Positions 26,567-36,285 of a DNA stretch of 64,000 nucleotides are shown here, in pieces. The stretch spans positions 1 through 64,000 of the forward strand of contig NZ_LZZM01000127.1 of NCBI RefSeq assembly GCF_002006345.1, in the 5' to 3' direction. The translations under genes and the position numbers were made by a program. Numbering within the stretch: the first letter of the stretch is position 1; each line of letters begins with the position of its first letter. Below the pieces are notes generated by a model. That model saw only the letters and a list, made by a program, of their open reading frames with translations. It did no database searches and was not told the origin of the DNA. This DNA comes from Clostridium puniceum (GTDB taxonomy: Bacteria > Bacillota > Clostridia > Clostridiales > Clostridiaceae).

Positions 26567-26943
26567 AGTTAGAGTATAAAAGCGGGTTGTTATTTGTTGA
26601 TATGAACATTGGATATAAAGGCAATAATGTATTGCTTAAGAATGTAGTGGTAGATACTGGGGCTGCACATACTATCATTAATCCAGACAGTGTATATGAA
26701 TTGGGAATTAAAGCAGAGGCAGATGATGAATTTATAACAATGTATGGTGTTGGAGGCGAACACTATTCGTATAGAAAAAATATTAATTCAGTTAGTATTG
26801 GAAAAGATTGCTTAGAAGATATAAATATAGATTTTGGTCTAATTGATGAAGAAGGATATATAAATGGGCTACTTGGACTTGATGTATTATTAAAATTAGG
26901 TATAACCATTAATTTAAAAGAATTGGAGTTATATAGAAGTTAA
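26563..26943 (+). CDS. Retropepsin-like aspartic protease
   Basis: 126 residues. VVVDTGAAHTIIN at residues 28-40 is the aspartic protease active-site motif (D-T/S-G-A), preceded by a beta-hairpin. INGLLGLDVLLKLG near 105-118 is the conserved hydrophobic-Gly 'flap' partner (xxGxLGxDxL). The protein is one lobe long, so, like retroviral protease, it must dimerise to be active. It has no signal peptide and should be cytoplasmic. Together with the 81-residue gene it forms a two-gene cassette between the SWIM gene and the Wadjet operon; possible roles (processing of a partner, toxin control) are inference. Confidence 0.8.
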   Translation: MKLEYKSGLLFVDMNIGYKGNNVLLKNVVVDTGAAHTIINPDSVYELGIKAEADDEFITMYGVGGEHYSYRKNINSVSIGKDCLEDINIDFGLIDEEGYINGLLGLDVLLKLGITINLKELELYRS

Positions 26944-27000
26944 TAATGTAGATGAACTTATAAGGTCGGTTGAAATTAAGTAGGGTATTGAAGAATAGGA

Positions 27001-27048
27001 AGGGGCAGTTCAAAACTAACTATGTTAGTTTTACAACAGCCCCTTTTT
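27001..27048 (+). terminator. Strong Rho-independent terminator
   Basis: An outer stem AGGGGC/GCCCCT and an inner stem AAAACTAAC/GTTAGTTTT are followed by a T-run. It separates the protease pair from the Wadjet operon. Confidence 0.85.
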
Positions 27049-27173
27049 ACACCTTAAATATAAGTAAATGTGCTAAAATATAAGAAAGATAGTATCAAGA
27101 ATACTAATTCATTATTATTTTTATTATACCTAGTTATAGCAAAGAAATAAATAGTAGTAGAAGGGTAAAAAAC

Positions 27174-28172
27174 ATGTATGATAAATTAGTCGAATATTTA
27201 AAAGCCTATAAAAAGAAAACAATAAAATTAAGTGAATTGGAAAAACTGCCAGATGGAAGTATGAATTATGAGAATTTTGAGTCAAGTGTAAAGAAGTTGG
27301 TTGAAGATAATATATTGGTAGAAAAAGGTGGTAAAATCAATGCTTTATCATTAAGTTATGGTGTAAATCATTATAAACTACAGAAAGATAAAATATATGA
27401 AATAAATAATTATATTTTGAAGTTTTCTAAAGAAATTGATTTAGGAGATTATTTTAAATTATCAGAAGAAACATTTTATAAGGATCTTCCATTTATACAA
27501 GCAGTGGAGGAGTATATATTGAGGAATGGTTTTCCTGAGAGCTATGTTACAGCTCAGGAAAGGTCTTTTAATATTTTAGGTGATGAAAAGTGGATAGGTG
27601 AAAAGAATGGGAAAAGGTTATTAGAAAGAATAAAAGTATGGGATAAACTCAAAATCGTAAATGATTCAGATCCATTAATGCTGGCTATAAATCAAAAGGT
27701 TTTTGGAAAGCCTGTGCATTACCATCTTATTGTTGAAAATAAGGCAACCTTTTTAGCACTTATGGATATTTTGAGAGAAACTGACTATACTACCCTCATT
27801 TATGGCTGTGGATGGAAGATAGTTTCTAACTATTATATGATACATAAACAGCTTAATTTAAAAGATAAAAATGAATTTATGTATTTTGGAGATATAGATA
27901 AAGAAGGTATTTCCATATGGAATTCTTTAAATGAAAAAATGAACGTAAATATAGCGGTTGATTTTTATAGGGAGCTGCTAAAAAAAGATTATAGCATAGG
28001 AAAGAAAAATCAAAAGAGAAACGATGAAGCTATAAATAATTTTTCGAAGTTTTTTACAGATTCAGAAAAAGAGGTTTTATTAAACATGATAAATAATGGT
28101 GGTTATTTACCACAAGAGGGATTAAATAAAGAAGAATTAAAAAGGATATGGAGTGAAATGTGTGAAGATTAA
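27174..28172 (+). CDS. jetD: Wadjet JetD, TOPRIM nuclease subunit
   Basis: 332 residues with AGAAGGG before the ATG. The N-terminal 160 residues are winged-helix/arm-like; the TOPRIM domain carries VENKATF near residue 188 (catalytic Glu) and YFGDIDKEGISIW near 238 (DxD). JetD is the nuclease that cuts circular plasmid DNA when the SMC motor JetABC stalls after extruding it. It is the first gene of a D-A-B-C operon, the gene order and subunit sizes expected for a type II Wadjet. It overlaps jetA by about 11 bases. All metal ligands appear intact. Confidence 0.88.
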   Translation: MYDKLVEYLKAYKKKTIKLSELEKLPDGSMNYENFESSVKKLVEDNILVEKGGKINALSLSYGVNHYKLQKDKIYEINNYILKFSKEIDLGDYFKLSEETFYKDLPFIQAVEEYILRNGFPESYVTAQERSFNILGDEKWIGEKNGKRLLERIKVWDKLKIVNDSDPLMLAINQKVFGKPVHYHLIVENKATFLALMDILRETDYTTLIYGCGWKIVSNYYMIHKQLNLKDKNEFMYFGDIDKEGISIWNSLNEKMNVNIAVDFYRELLKKDYSIGKKNQKRNDEAINNFSKFFTDSEKEVLLNMINNGGYLPQEGLNKEELKRIWSEMCED

Positions 28173-29679
28173 TATAAGTAATGTAGTTGAAAATTATCAT
28201 GAGAGAATTCAAAGATTAGCACTATTTGACCCATTATATGCACTTAATGAAAAAAAGCTAAAAGATAGAAGTGATAATAAAGTTGACTACCTTAGTTTTG
28301 GATTATTAACTCTGTTATTTTTCTTTGAAAATATGCTTATAAGAAATAGAAAAGTCGGTGTTAAAAATTTGGCAGAGTATTTACAGATAGTAAATGAAGG
28401 GCAATTTGATTTGGAAGATGGGGATTTTTTAAAAATAGCTAGAACTATTATAGAAACCTTTAGACCACCAAATGGAAAAAGGAATTTTAAGACTTTTTAT
28501 AACTATGAGACAAGAAAAGAAGATATTGTCCAATATTCTATTTTGAAAGCTGATAAAGCGGATTTAGAAACAAATACACAATATTATACTTTGGACGAGC
28601 AGGGTTTGGAGTTAATATTTGCAACTAAAGAGTATTTTAATGAATTTCAATTATCAATTAATCAGCTTATATTACGCAAACAGCTTGAAAAAGGAGAATT
28701 TATAGGAGCATTAAGGCAAATTGATGAGATGAATCTAGATGTAAAAAACCTTTATGACAGGATTTTCAGAATAAAGCATGAAGTTAATAGAAACATAGTC
28801 TCAAGTGAAACTTTTGAAAGATATAAAAATATCATAGGTGACATTAATGATAGATTAACGCATGAGAATGAGGAATTTGAAGAGTTAAGAACCTTTGTAA
28901 AAGACACTAAAGAAAAAATTGCTAATGAAATGAATAAGGATGAAGACAAAAAAGCTTTTGAGCTAATAATAAAAATAGATAAAGAACTAGATGAGGTGCA
29001 CTATGAGCATAGAAAGCTATTAAAGGAGAGTATTTTACTTAAAACTTCAGCACTTCAAGCAGCACAAGAATCTTTATATTACATAGGAATAAATTCTTTT
29101 AACTTTAATCAGGAAATCGTAAGTAGAATTTTTTCATCACCACTTCCATTAACCAGTACTAGAAGATTAATAGAACCATTTTTATATTTAGGAAAGGAAG
29201 TCACCTGGTCACCAATATCAGTGTTTTCAAAGCAGCGGATTGAGAATACTGAAAAGGAAGAAAAAAGTGATGAATTTTTAAATATTTTAAGCAAGGAAAA
29301 GCTGAAAGAGGAAATAGAATTACAAAGTAATAAATATAAACAAGTAGCAGAGATAATATTAAAGGCTTTAGAATATAAAAAAATAAATAGTATCACAATA
29401 GAAGACGTAGTTGAGTTCATAAAAGAAAGTAATGAGGAAGAAATAATTAATCAGCGTCCTTTTTATGATTTTTGGATTATTCTTCATCAAAAATCACCAA
29501 TAACTATTAAAATAGAAGATAATGAAGAAGAAGAACTTATGGGAAAAGCTTATGATATATTTTCAGCAAAAGGATACAAGTTATGTGTTGAAGAATTAAG
29601 TAATGTATTGAAAGTTACAAAGAGGTTTACGATAAAAAATATGGTTTTGAAATTGGAGGATAGAGATGATAACTTATAG
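28162..29679 (+). CDS. jetA: Wadjet JetA, kleisin-like subunit
   Basis: About 505 residues from GTG 28162, preferred over GTG 28153 because GGATATGGAG lies upstream of it. It starts with an NVVENYHERIQRLALFDPLYALNEKK segment and an FGLLTLLFFFENML helix, then a long coiled-coil centre (residues 170-300, RIFRIKHEVNRNIV... TKEKIANEMNKDEDKK) and a C-terminal winged-helix part. This matches the type II JetA kleisin, which links the SMC heads. It overlaps jetD upstream and jetB downstream by short stretches, so D-A-B are translationally coupled. Confidence 0.85.
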   Translation: MKINISNVVENYHERIQRLALFDPLYALNEKKLKDRSDNKVDYLSFGLLTLLFFFENMLIRNRKVGVKNLAEYLQIVNEGQFDLEDGDFLKIARTIIETFRPPNGKRNFKTFYNYETRKEDIVQYSILKADKADLETNTQYYTLDEQGLELIFATKEYFNEFQLSINQLILRKQLEKGEFIGALRQIDEMNLDVKNLYDRIFRIKHEVNRNIVSSETFERYKNIIGDINDRLTHENEEFEELRTFVKDTKEKIANEMNKDEDKKAFELIIKIDKELDEVHYEHRKLLKESILLKTSALQAAQESLYYIGINSFNFNQEIVSRIFSSPLPLTSTRRLIEPFLYLGKEVTWSPISVFSKQRIENTEKEEKSDEFLNILSKEKLKEEIELQSNKYKQVAEIILKALEYKKINSITIEDVVEFIKESNEEEIINQRPFYDFWIILHQKSPITIKIEDNEEEELMGKAYDIFSAKGYKLCVEELSNVLKVTKRFTIKNMVLKLEDRDDNL

Positions 29680-30412
29680 AAATGAACAAGTGCTTCAAGC
29701 ATTTAAAATATATTCTATATTAGCTAAAAATGGATATGGAGAAAAGGATGAATTACGTCAATACATATCAGATGATATGATTAGGGGATTGGTAGATCAG
29801 TTTTCTAAAGAAGTGGATTGCACAATTTTTCTTGCAGGGGAGTTTATATATCTTGTTCCCATTTCTAAGGATTCCATATTCCATGTATCTAATGAAGCTA
29901 TTAAGAAAGATTATCTGCCTTCAAAGTCAGTGAATTTAGACATTTATCTTATGTATGTTTCAATAATAGTGTTGTTTGGAGAATTTTATGATAGTTATCA
30001 GACAATTGAGCCTACAAGAGATTTCATTAATATTTCAGATTGGTTAGAAAGTTTAAATGATAGAATTGCAAGTTTGAAGGAACACAATAGCGATAAATTA
30101 AAGGAGTTAGATAAAGAATATGATTATAATTGGTCTTTAATTATAGAAAAGTGGCTTGATATGGATGAAATTAAAGAAACAGCTAAAGTACAAAATGCTA
30201 GGACAATTAGCAGAAAGAGTTTTTTGAATAGTGTCAAGAACTTTTTAGAAGATCAAGAGCTTCTTTTGGATATTGGAAATGAAGAATTGGAGCTTACGGA
30301 AAAAGCTAAAACAATAATTCAAAGGTACTATATGGAGTATGACTATAACAGAGGAATTCTTGATTTTATGTACAATTTGGATAAAGTGAAACTTGATTCA
30401 AGTGGGGTTTAA
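29666..30412 (+). CDS. jetB: Wadjet JetB, KITE-like subunit (DUF6063 type)
   Basis: 248 residues with GGAGGATAGAG directly before the ATG, which lies inside the end of jetA. Two winged-helix-like halves: MITYRNEQVLQAFKIYSILAKNGYGEKDELRQYI and the C-terminal FLNSVKNFLEDQELLLDI. This is the kleisin-interacting dimer subunit. The last seven residues (KLDSSGV) are encoded by the left end of the stem-rich element that starts near 30383, so the natural C-terminus was probably changed by that insertion. The domain core is untouched. Confidence 0.82.
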   Translation: MITYRNEQVLQAFKIYSILAKNGYGEKDELRQYISDDMIRGLVDQFSKEVDCTIFLAGEFIYLVPISKDSIFHVSNEAIKKDYLPSKSVNLDIYLMYVSIIVLFGEFYDSYQTIEPTRDFINISDWLESLNDRIASLKEHNSDKLKELDKEYDYNWSLIIEKWLDMDEIKETAKVQNARTISRKSFLNSVKNFLEDQELLLDIGNEELELTEKAKTIIQRYYMEYDYNRGILDFMYNLDKVKLDSSGV

Positions 30413-30563
30413 TCCCCAATTGAATCTTAGTTGAACTTATACCCACAAGGGGCACAATGTCTAGGGTCGTGCCACTGTTATCTCTACTATATGTGAAACT
30501 TGTCTTATTTTTAATAAGAGTTTCACATATAGTAGAGTGTTACAGTGGCTAGACATCAGACAA
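30383..30563 (+). mobile_element. Stem-rich repeat element, copy A (in the Wadjet operon)
   Basis: Begins AAAGTGAAACTTGATTCA. Hairpin 1 is GATTCAAGTGGGG with CCCCAATTGAATC (one mismatch). The conserved single-stranded block TTAGTTGAACTTAT follows. Hairpin 2 is GCCACTG...TCTACTATATGTGAAAC with its complement GTTTCACATATAGTAGA...CAGTGGC. It ends TAGACATCAGACAA, directly before the jetC ribosome binding site. Copy B at 46849-46971 has the same order of parts with different stem sequences. It could be an IS200/IS605-like non-autonomous element or a structured RNA; no protein is encoded. A run-through hairpin here could also lower jetC transcription. Confidence 0.6.
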
Positions 30564-30580
30564 GAAGGAGGTTAAATAAA

Positions 30581-33500
30581 ATGCCAGCTATATCAAAGAT
30601 AAGATTTACTAATGTAGTATATGAAAATGGGCAAAAAAGGTATAATGATGATATTTTTCAATTCGATGGAGAAAATGGAGCTATTCTTATAGAAAATGGT
30701 GGAGGTAAAACAGTATTCATTCAAGCAGCAATTCAAGCAATACTTCCAAATCAAGAGCTTGCTGATAGAAAAATAAAAAATACCTTAATGCTTGAAAATA
30801 ATTCTGCACATATTGCAATAGAATGGATTATAAGCGAAAGACCTAGAAGATATGCATTAACTGCAGTAACTTTGTTTATGAATAAAGGTTCAGTAGATGC
30901 TTTAAAATATGTTTATGAATATGAGGAAAAGGATGATGAAACAATTGAAAAACTTCCTTTCAAAGTGAAAAATGCCAATGGAAATTATAGGCCGGCTAAT
31001 AAAGATGAAATGGAAGACTATTATTCTAACATGAGTAAAAATAGAATTAATGCCAAAGTCTTTAAGATAAAGCGTGAATATAATAGATACATAGAGGATA
31101 AGTTTAAGATTATTCCAAAGGAATGGGAAAGAATTGCAACAATAAATGGTGCAGAAGGTGGAGTAGAAAGTTTTTTTGATGCTTGTAAGACAATGGGACA
31201 ATTAATAGATAATCTTTTGATTCCAACGGTTGAAGAAGCTTTAGCGGGAGGAGGCACAAAGGAATTTGCTGAAACCTTTGAAAAACAAAGAGAGCATTTT
31301 AAAGAGTATAATCAATTGAAGGCTAGAATTGATGAAAGCAGGCAAGTTGAAAATCAAGTTGGAATGTATATGGACCACTATAAAGAATATGATGAGATAA
31401 ATAATAAAGTAATAGAGACAAAGGAAGAGCTAAAAGCCTTATATGGATTAGCTAAAAAAGATCAGAACTTAAATTATGAAAAGCTTTCTAAAATAAATAG
31501 AGAAATACGTGATGTAAGTGAGAATGGAAAAAATTTAAAACAAAAAGAAGCTTCTTATAATTTGGCATTTTTAGAGAAGGATATGCAGCTTAAGAGTGGG
31601 ATTTTTAAAATAAAGGAAGATGAATATAATAAATTATTGAATAGGAAATTGGAAAAAGATAAACGATATTCAAATTTGAAGATTTTAAAGTTTAAGAATG
31701 AGATAAAGCAGGAGGAAGAACTAGCTGAGCTTAATAAGGTTCAAATAGACAGTTTAGATAAAGACGAAGAAGTAGTTGATATTAAAGATGAATTAAGAGT
31801 AAATGCATGTGAAATAAGAGGTTATTACTTAGAAGAAGAAGATAAACTAAGCAAACAAATCCAGTTTATAGAGGGTCAAATAAATAATGCAAACCTTGAA
31901 ATAACTGAAAAAGAAGTATTGCTACAAGAAAAATTAAAGAATGAAAAAACTTTAGAAAAGAATAAAAGTAGTTTAGAAGGTCAAAGTAAAATCATAGAAG
32001 AAGATATTGAGAAGATAAAAAAAGAAATTTTATCTGATAAAAGACAAGAAAATATTGAAGATAAAATTATTGAATGGAAGAATATTTCATCAGAATTAGA
32101 GAAAAAAATCTTTAATGATCAAAAGAATAAAAGTGAATTAAATAATGAAGAAATTCAAGTGAAAAATTCATTATATAATAAACGTGAAGAATATGATGGT
32201 CTTAAACTGCAGAGTATAGAATTAGAATCAAAATTAAATAAGCTGCGAGAGGAAGAAGAAGTTTTAGTAAGAAGATTGAAAGAATTCCAAAATAGTTTTT
32301 ATGGAATAGAAACTCTTCATTCTAAAGAAGTAGTAATAATAGACCAGTTAGAGAATTTTCTTGAAAAGGCTAGAGAAAATAAAGAAAAAGCTATACTTGA
32401 AGAGAGAATTTCATATAGATGGCTTGATGATTATAAGGAAAGTGAATATTATACTGCAGATGCTGCTATAGAAAAATGGCTTATTTCTTGGAGAAATCAA
32501 TTTGATTATATTGAAAGTGGAACTATTTATATTCAAAGAGCAGCTAAAAATAATGAGTTATCTGAAAAGATTTATTTAGATAAATTTCCATATTGGGCTA
32601 TAAGTTTAGTGGTTTCTGAGAAAGAAAAAGCGAAATTAAATGAAAAATTAAGTAAAAGCTTAGATAAATTAACAAACCCAGTAATAGTTTTAGATGAAAA
32701 AGAAGCTAGGGAAATAATTACTGGCAATAAGGAATTTAATAGAGATAATATTTTTGTTCCAGCCCCATGGAAAGATAATATTTCACAGAACTTTTTTGAA
32801 ACCTATAGAAAAGAAATAGATATAAAAGCTGAAGAAATTAAAAAACAAAGAGAAGAAAAAGAAAATGAATATATAATTACTGATGCTTTATTAAAAGATT
32901 TGAAAAAATTTTATCTGGAAAATTCATATGAAGAATTTAGCAATATGAAAAAGCTACTTGAGGAAGTGAATTCAAATAAGAATTTAGCTGAAGGTACTAT
33001 AAAGCAATTTGAAAAGAGATTAGAGGATATAACTATAGAACTTAAGAAAATAGATGGGGAACTTTTAAATTGCAGAGAAGGAAAATCAGATTTAGAAAAG
33101 AAGCTTGAGAAAGCTAATGAATATTTTATTAAAAATAATAAGAATAAAAAGTTTATAATTGATATTAAAAAGCTAAAAAACGAAATTGAAATTTTAGAAA
33201 TTGAAATACAAAAAATTCAAAGTGATATTAAATATAAACAAGATTTTGTAGAGGGGTTAAAGATAGACCTGAATGAAGCTGATTATAACAAAAGGATTAT
33301 TTCAGAAAGAGAATTTTATGATGAGACTAAAGCAAACACTCCTAAAAGTTCAAATAAATCGATAGGAGCTTTAGTTCAGTTTAGAAAAAATTTAAAAGAT
33401 AGACTTGACAACAAACAGAAAAATAGAAAGAGCATAGAAAATGAGCTTGGTGAAAGAATTAAAAGAATAAAATCATTAAATGGAGATTTGGAAAATTACA

Positions 33501-35017
33501 AAAATGAATTGGACTTTGATATAGATGATAGTTTTAATGATGTAATAAGCGAAGATGAGCTTAAAAGGCTTATTAAGGAAATAAGAGAACTTAAAAAGAT
33601 ATTGGAAACAAAGAAAGGCGAATATGATAAGGCAAGAGATAGTTATAAAGACGGCGAAAATACATATAAAGTCAAAATGAACGACTACAATGAAATTTAT
33701 GAAAAAATAATAATGTTTGATAAAGCTTTAGAAGAAGTAGAAGAAATTTTAAATAATGAGAAAAAAGTTTTAGAAGAAAAGAGTCATAAGCTTCAGGCTG
33801 AAGAGAAAAGGTTAAATGAAGAAAAAACTGAATTAGATGAGGTTACAAAAAAATTAGAATTTTGTAATGCAGGATATCCATTCTTAAATGAAGCTATTAA
33901 AGAGATTGAATTAAATGAAGAAATAAAAAATAATTTTTCATATAAGAGAAAAGAAATGGTAGATAAAATTTCTAATCACTTAACAAAAGTACAAAAGCAG
34001 TCAGATGCAAAATTTGAAGAGACTAAGGAACAAAGGGAAAAGTTTTTAAATTTCTGCGAAAATAAAATATTAGATGTTAAATTAAAGAAGATGGCAGTTG
34101 ATGGTGTGAATTATAGAAAAAGCTATAAGGACATTATTGAATGGCAGAATATAATGAGTGAACGTATAAATAGAACTATAGAATTACTAGAGCGTGATAT
34201 GCGTGAACACGATGAAGAAATGAAGCAGTTTATAAATCACCTTCATTCATATTTAGTGATAATGGCTCAAGAACTAAAAGCAATTCCTAAGAAAACTAAG
34301 ATTAAGATTGAAGAGAATTGGAAAGAAATTTATTTATTTAGTGTGCCTGATTGGAACGAAAAGGATGGAAAATTGGAGCTTTATAATCATATAAACTGGA
34401 TTCTTAAAAAACTGGAAGGTGAAGAATATAGAGATGAAAATGGAGTAGAAAATCAGGAAAAAGTTAAAAAGTCTATTGAAAAATGGCTTCAATCAAAGCA
34501 GCTAATTCCTATTGTAATGAATCATAAGAAGATAACTATAAAGTGCAGGAAAGTAACTAATGATGGTAAAATGAGCAGTATGCCGTTTTCATGGGAAGAA
34601 TCTAATTCGTGGTCTGGAGGAGAAAAGTGGAGTAAAAACATGGCTTTATTCCTAGGAATACTCAACTATGTTGCTGAAAAAAGAAAGCAGATAATTCCAT
34701 TAAAGAGTCATTACAGAACAGTTATTGTTGATAATCCATTTGGTAAAGCCTCAAGTGATCATGTACTTGATCCGGTATTTTTTATTGCAGAGCAGTTAGG
34801 ATTTCAAATTATAGCATTAACAGCACATGCAGAAGGGAAGTTTATAAGAACATATTTCCCTATTGTATATAGCTGTAAGCTTAGAAGCAGTGAGAAAGGA
34901 AATAGTCAAATTATAACAAATGAAAGAGAAATTAAAAAAGCCTTTTTAAAAGATGCTGATTCAGAAAAGTTGGAAAGACTTGGCCAAACTAATCAAATTA
35001 TGATGTTTGAATCTTAG
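30581..35017 (+). CDS. jetC: Wadjet JetC, SMC/MukB-like ATPase
   Basis: About 1478 residues from ATG 30581, chosen because AGAAGGAGG lies nine bases upstream; an earlier in-frame start would lie inside the insertion element. Walker A ENGGGKT is near residue 38, the coiled-coil arms span about 250-1250, and the C-terminal head has the signature WSGGEKWSKN near 1344 and Walker B TVIVDNPFGKAS near 1380. A histidine loop (LTAHAEG) follows. JetC is the DNA-loop-extruding motor that senses small circles for cutting by JetD. The gene is full length with no interruptions, so the operon looks functional apart from the 168-base gap to jetB. Confidence 0.9.
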   Translation: MPAISKIRFTNVVYENGQKRYNDDIFQFDGENGAILIENGGGKTVFIQAAIQAILPNQELADRKIKNTLMLENNSAHIAIEWIISERPRRYALTAVTLFMNKGSVDALKYVYEYEEKDDETIEKLPFKVKNANGNYRPANKDEMEDYYSNMSKNRINAKVFKIKREYNRYIEDKFKIIPKEWERIATINGAEGGVESFFDACKTMGQLIDNLLIPTVEEALAGGGTKEFAETFEKQREHFKEYNQLKARIDESRQVENQVGMYMDHYKEYDEINNKVIETKEELKALYGLAKKDQNLNYEKLSKINREIRDVSENGKNLKQKEASYNLAFLEKDMQLKSGIFKIKEDEYNKLLNRKLEKDKRYSNLKILKFKNEIKQEEELAELNKVQIDSLDKDEEVVDIKDELRVNACEIRGYYLEEEDKLSKQIQFIEGQINNANLEITEKEVLLQEKLKNEKTLEKNKSSLEGQSKIIEEDIEKIKKEILSDKRQENIEDKIIEWKNISSELEKKIFNDQKNKSELNNEEIQVKNSLYNKREEYDGLKLQSIELESKLNKLREEEEVLVRRLKEFQNSFYGIETLHSKEVVIIDQLENFLEKARENKEKAILEERISYRWLDDYKESEYYTADAAIEKWLISWRNQFDYIESGTIYIQRAAKNNELSEKIYLDKFPYWAISLVVSEKEKAKLNEKLSKSLDKLTNPVIVLDEKEAREIITGNKEFNRDNIFVPAPWKDNISQNFFETYRKEIDIKAEEIKKQREEKENEYIITDALLKDLKKFYLENSYEEFSNMKKLLEEVNSNKNLAEGTIKQFEKRLEDITIELKKIDGELLNCREGKSDLEKKLEKANEYFIKNNKNKKFIIDIKKLKNEIEILEIEIQKIQSDIKYKQDFVEGLKIDLNEADYNKRIISEREFYDETKANTPKSSNKSIGALVQFRKNLKDRLDNKQKNRKSIENELGERIKRIKSLNGDLENYKNELDFDIDDSFNDVISEDELKRLIKEIRELKKILETKKGEYDKARDSYKDGENTYKVKMNDYNEIYEKIIMFDKALEEVEEILNNEKKVLEEKSHKLQAEEKRLNEEKTELDEVTKKLEFCNAGYPFLNEAIKEIELNEEIKNNFSYKRKEMVDKISNHLTKVQKQSDAKFEETKEQREKFLNFCENKILDVKLKKMAVDGVNYRKSYKDIIEWQNIMSERINRTIELLERDMREHDEEMKQFINHLHSYLVIMAQELKAIPKKTKIKIEENWKEIYLFSVPDWNEKDGKLELYNHINWILKKLEGEEYRDENGVENQEKVKKSIEKWLQSKQLIPIVMNHKKITIKCRKVTNDGKMSSMPFSWEESNSWSGGEKWSKNMALFLGILNYVAEKRKQIIPLKSHYRTVIVDNPFGKASSDHVLDPVFFIAEQLGFQIIALTAHAEGKFIRTYFPIVYSCKLRSSEKGNSQIITNEREIKKAFLKDADSEKLERLGQTNQIMMFES

Positions 35018-35065
35018 TAGAGTTATGAATAGAAAAGAAGTTGCAATTATAAAAAAGTAGCTATG

Positions 35066-36051
35066 CTGCAAATAATAATTTATTCAAAGGATCAGGCATT
35101 TTTACTGAGACCACAGAAAATGAAATTGATGTTTTGGTAGTAGATGAAGCTCATAGACTTAACGCTAAATCTGGTATGTTTAAAAATATGGGAGAAAATC
35201 AAATTAAGGAAATTATAAATACCGCAAAAGTATCTATATTTTTTGTTGATAATAATCAAAGGGTTACTATGGATGATATAGGCAGCATTGAAGAAATTGA
35301 AAATCATGCAAAAGTCTTGGATGTTAAAGCTAGAAAATTAAAACTTACTTCACAATTTAGATGTAATGGATCTGATGGATATGTATCATGGCTTGATGAT
35401 GTTTTAGAAATTAGTGAAACATGTAACTTTGATGGCTTTGAGTTTGATTTTGATTTTAAAGTATTTGATAATCCAAAAGAAATGAGACAAGCTATAGAAG
35501 AGAAAAATTCAGTAAACAATAAGTCTAGGCTAGTTGCAGGTTATTGTTATGAATGGGCAACCAAAAAGAAAGAAAATTACAATAAATATGATATAGAATT
35601 CTCAGAATATGATTTTAAGATGAAGTGGAATTTAAGTAATAGCACTACTTGGGCAATTGATAAGGAATCCATAAAGGAATGTGGTTGTATCCATACTTGT
35701 CAGGGTCTTGAATTTGATTATGTTGGAGTAATAATAGGACAGGATTTAAGATTTGAAAATGGAAAGATAATAACTGACTTTTTTAAAAGAGCAAAAACTG
35801 ATAAGAGCTTAAATGGAGTCAAAAAGTTATATAAAAAGGATAAAGAAAAAGCTCTTGAAATAAGCGATGAGCTTATTAAAAATACATATAGGATTCTTAT
35901 GACAAGGGGACTTAAAGGATGTTATGTATGGTGCGAAGATGAAGCTCTTAGAAATTATTTTAAAGAACGGTTAAATTCTTTTAGTAGTCAAATTGGGATA
36001 AAGGAAATTGATGAGAATAGAGTTTTAATTATTGAAAATAATTCGTTGTAA
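35066..36051 (+). pseudogene. DUF2075 helicase, C-terminal half only
   Basis: The frame starts inside the protein as NNLFKGSGIFTETTENEIDVL, directly after a hairpin-repeat scrap (GTAGCTATGCTGC at 35058-35070), and runs to the stop at 36051. Motif II VVDEAHRL, motif III-like FFVDNNQRV, LTSQFRCNGSDGY, and the C-terminal CIHTCQGLEFDYVGVIIG and LMTRGLKGCYVWCED (SF1 motifs V/VI) are intact. The N-terminal nuclease part and Walker A are absent, so no helicase activity is expected. The region 35077-35440 is nearly identical to 47850-48215 of the second copy. Confidence 0.75.
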
Positions 36052-36066
36052 ATGTAATGTTATTTA

Positions 36067-36098
36067 AGCCAAGATTTAGTGCTTCAAAAATCTAGGCT
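36067..36098 (+). terminator. Probable Rho-independent terminator
   Basis: AGCCAAGATTT pairs with AAATCTAGGCT (one mismatch) around a nine-base loop, followed by GTTATT. A second stem, AAACCTAT/ATAGGTTT, follows at 36118-36145. Confidence 0.5.
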
Positions 36099-36149
36099 GT
36101 TATTAAGTTATTTATATAAACCTATGTTCATACAAATATAGGTTTAAAG

Positions 36150-36285
36150 CTTTCTAGGAATATATTTAAAAAGATTTATAGGTATATATTAAAAAAGGAA
36201 AATATGAAAATAGGAATATATTTTTATAGGAAAATATAAAGTTATAAAAATAGGTACATATATAAATATTTATAGGAAGCATGCG
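36150..36285. repeat. Degenerate AT-rich repeats
   Basis: Several imperfect copies of a motif like TAGGAATATATTT (and TAGGTATATATTA, TAGGTACATATATAA) are strung together. The remaining part of this 480-base gap (36290-36576) contains only broken short frames and the GGGGATG ribosome binding site of the next gene. Confidence 0.4.

Noticed and set aside
30413-30580. Simple intra-operon terminator before jetC
   Set aside because: The hairpin lacks a T-run on the plus strand, and the whole structure recurs as an inserted unit at 46849, so a mobile or structured element explains it better.
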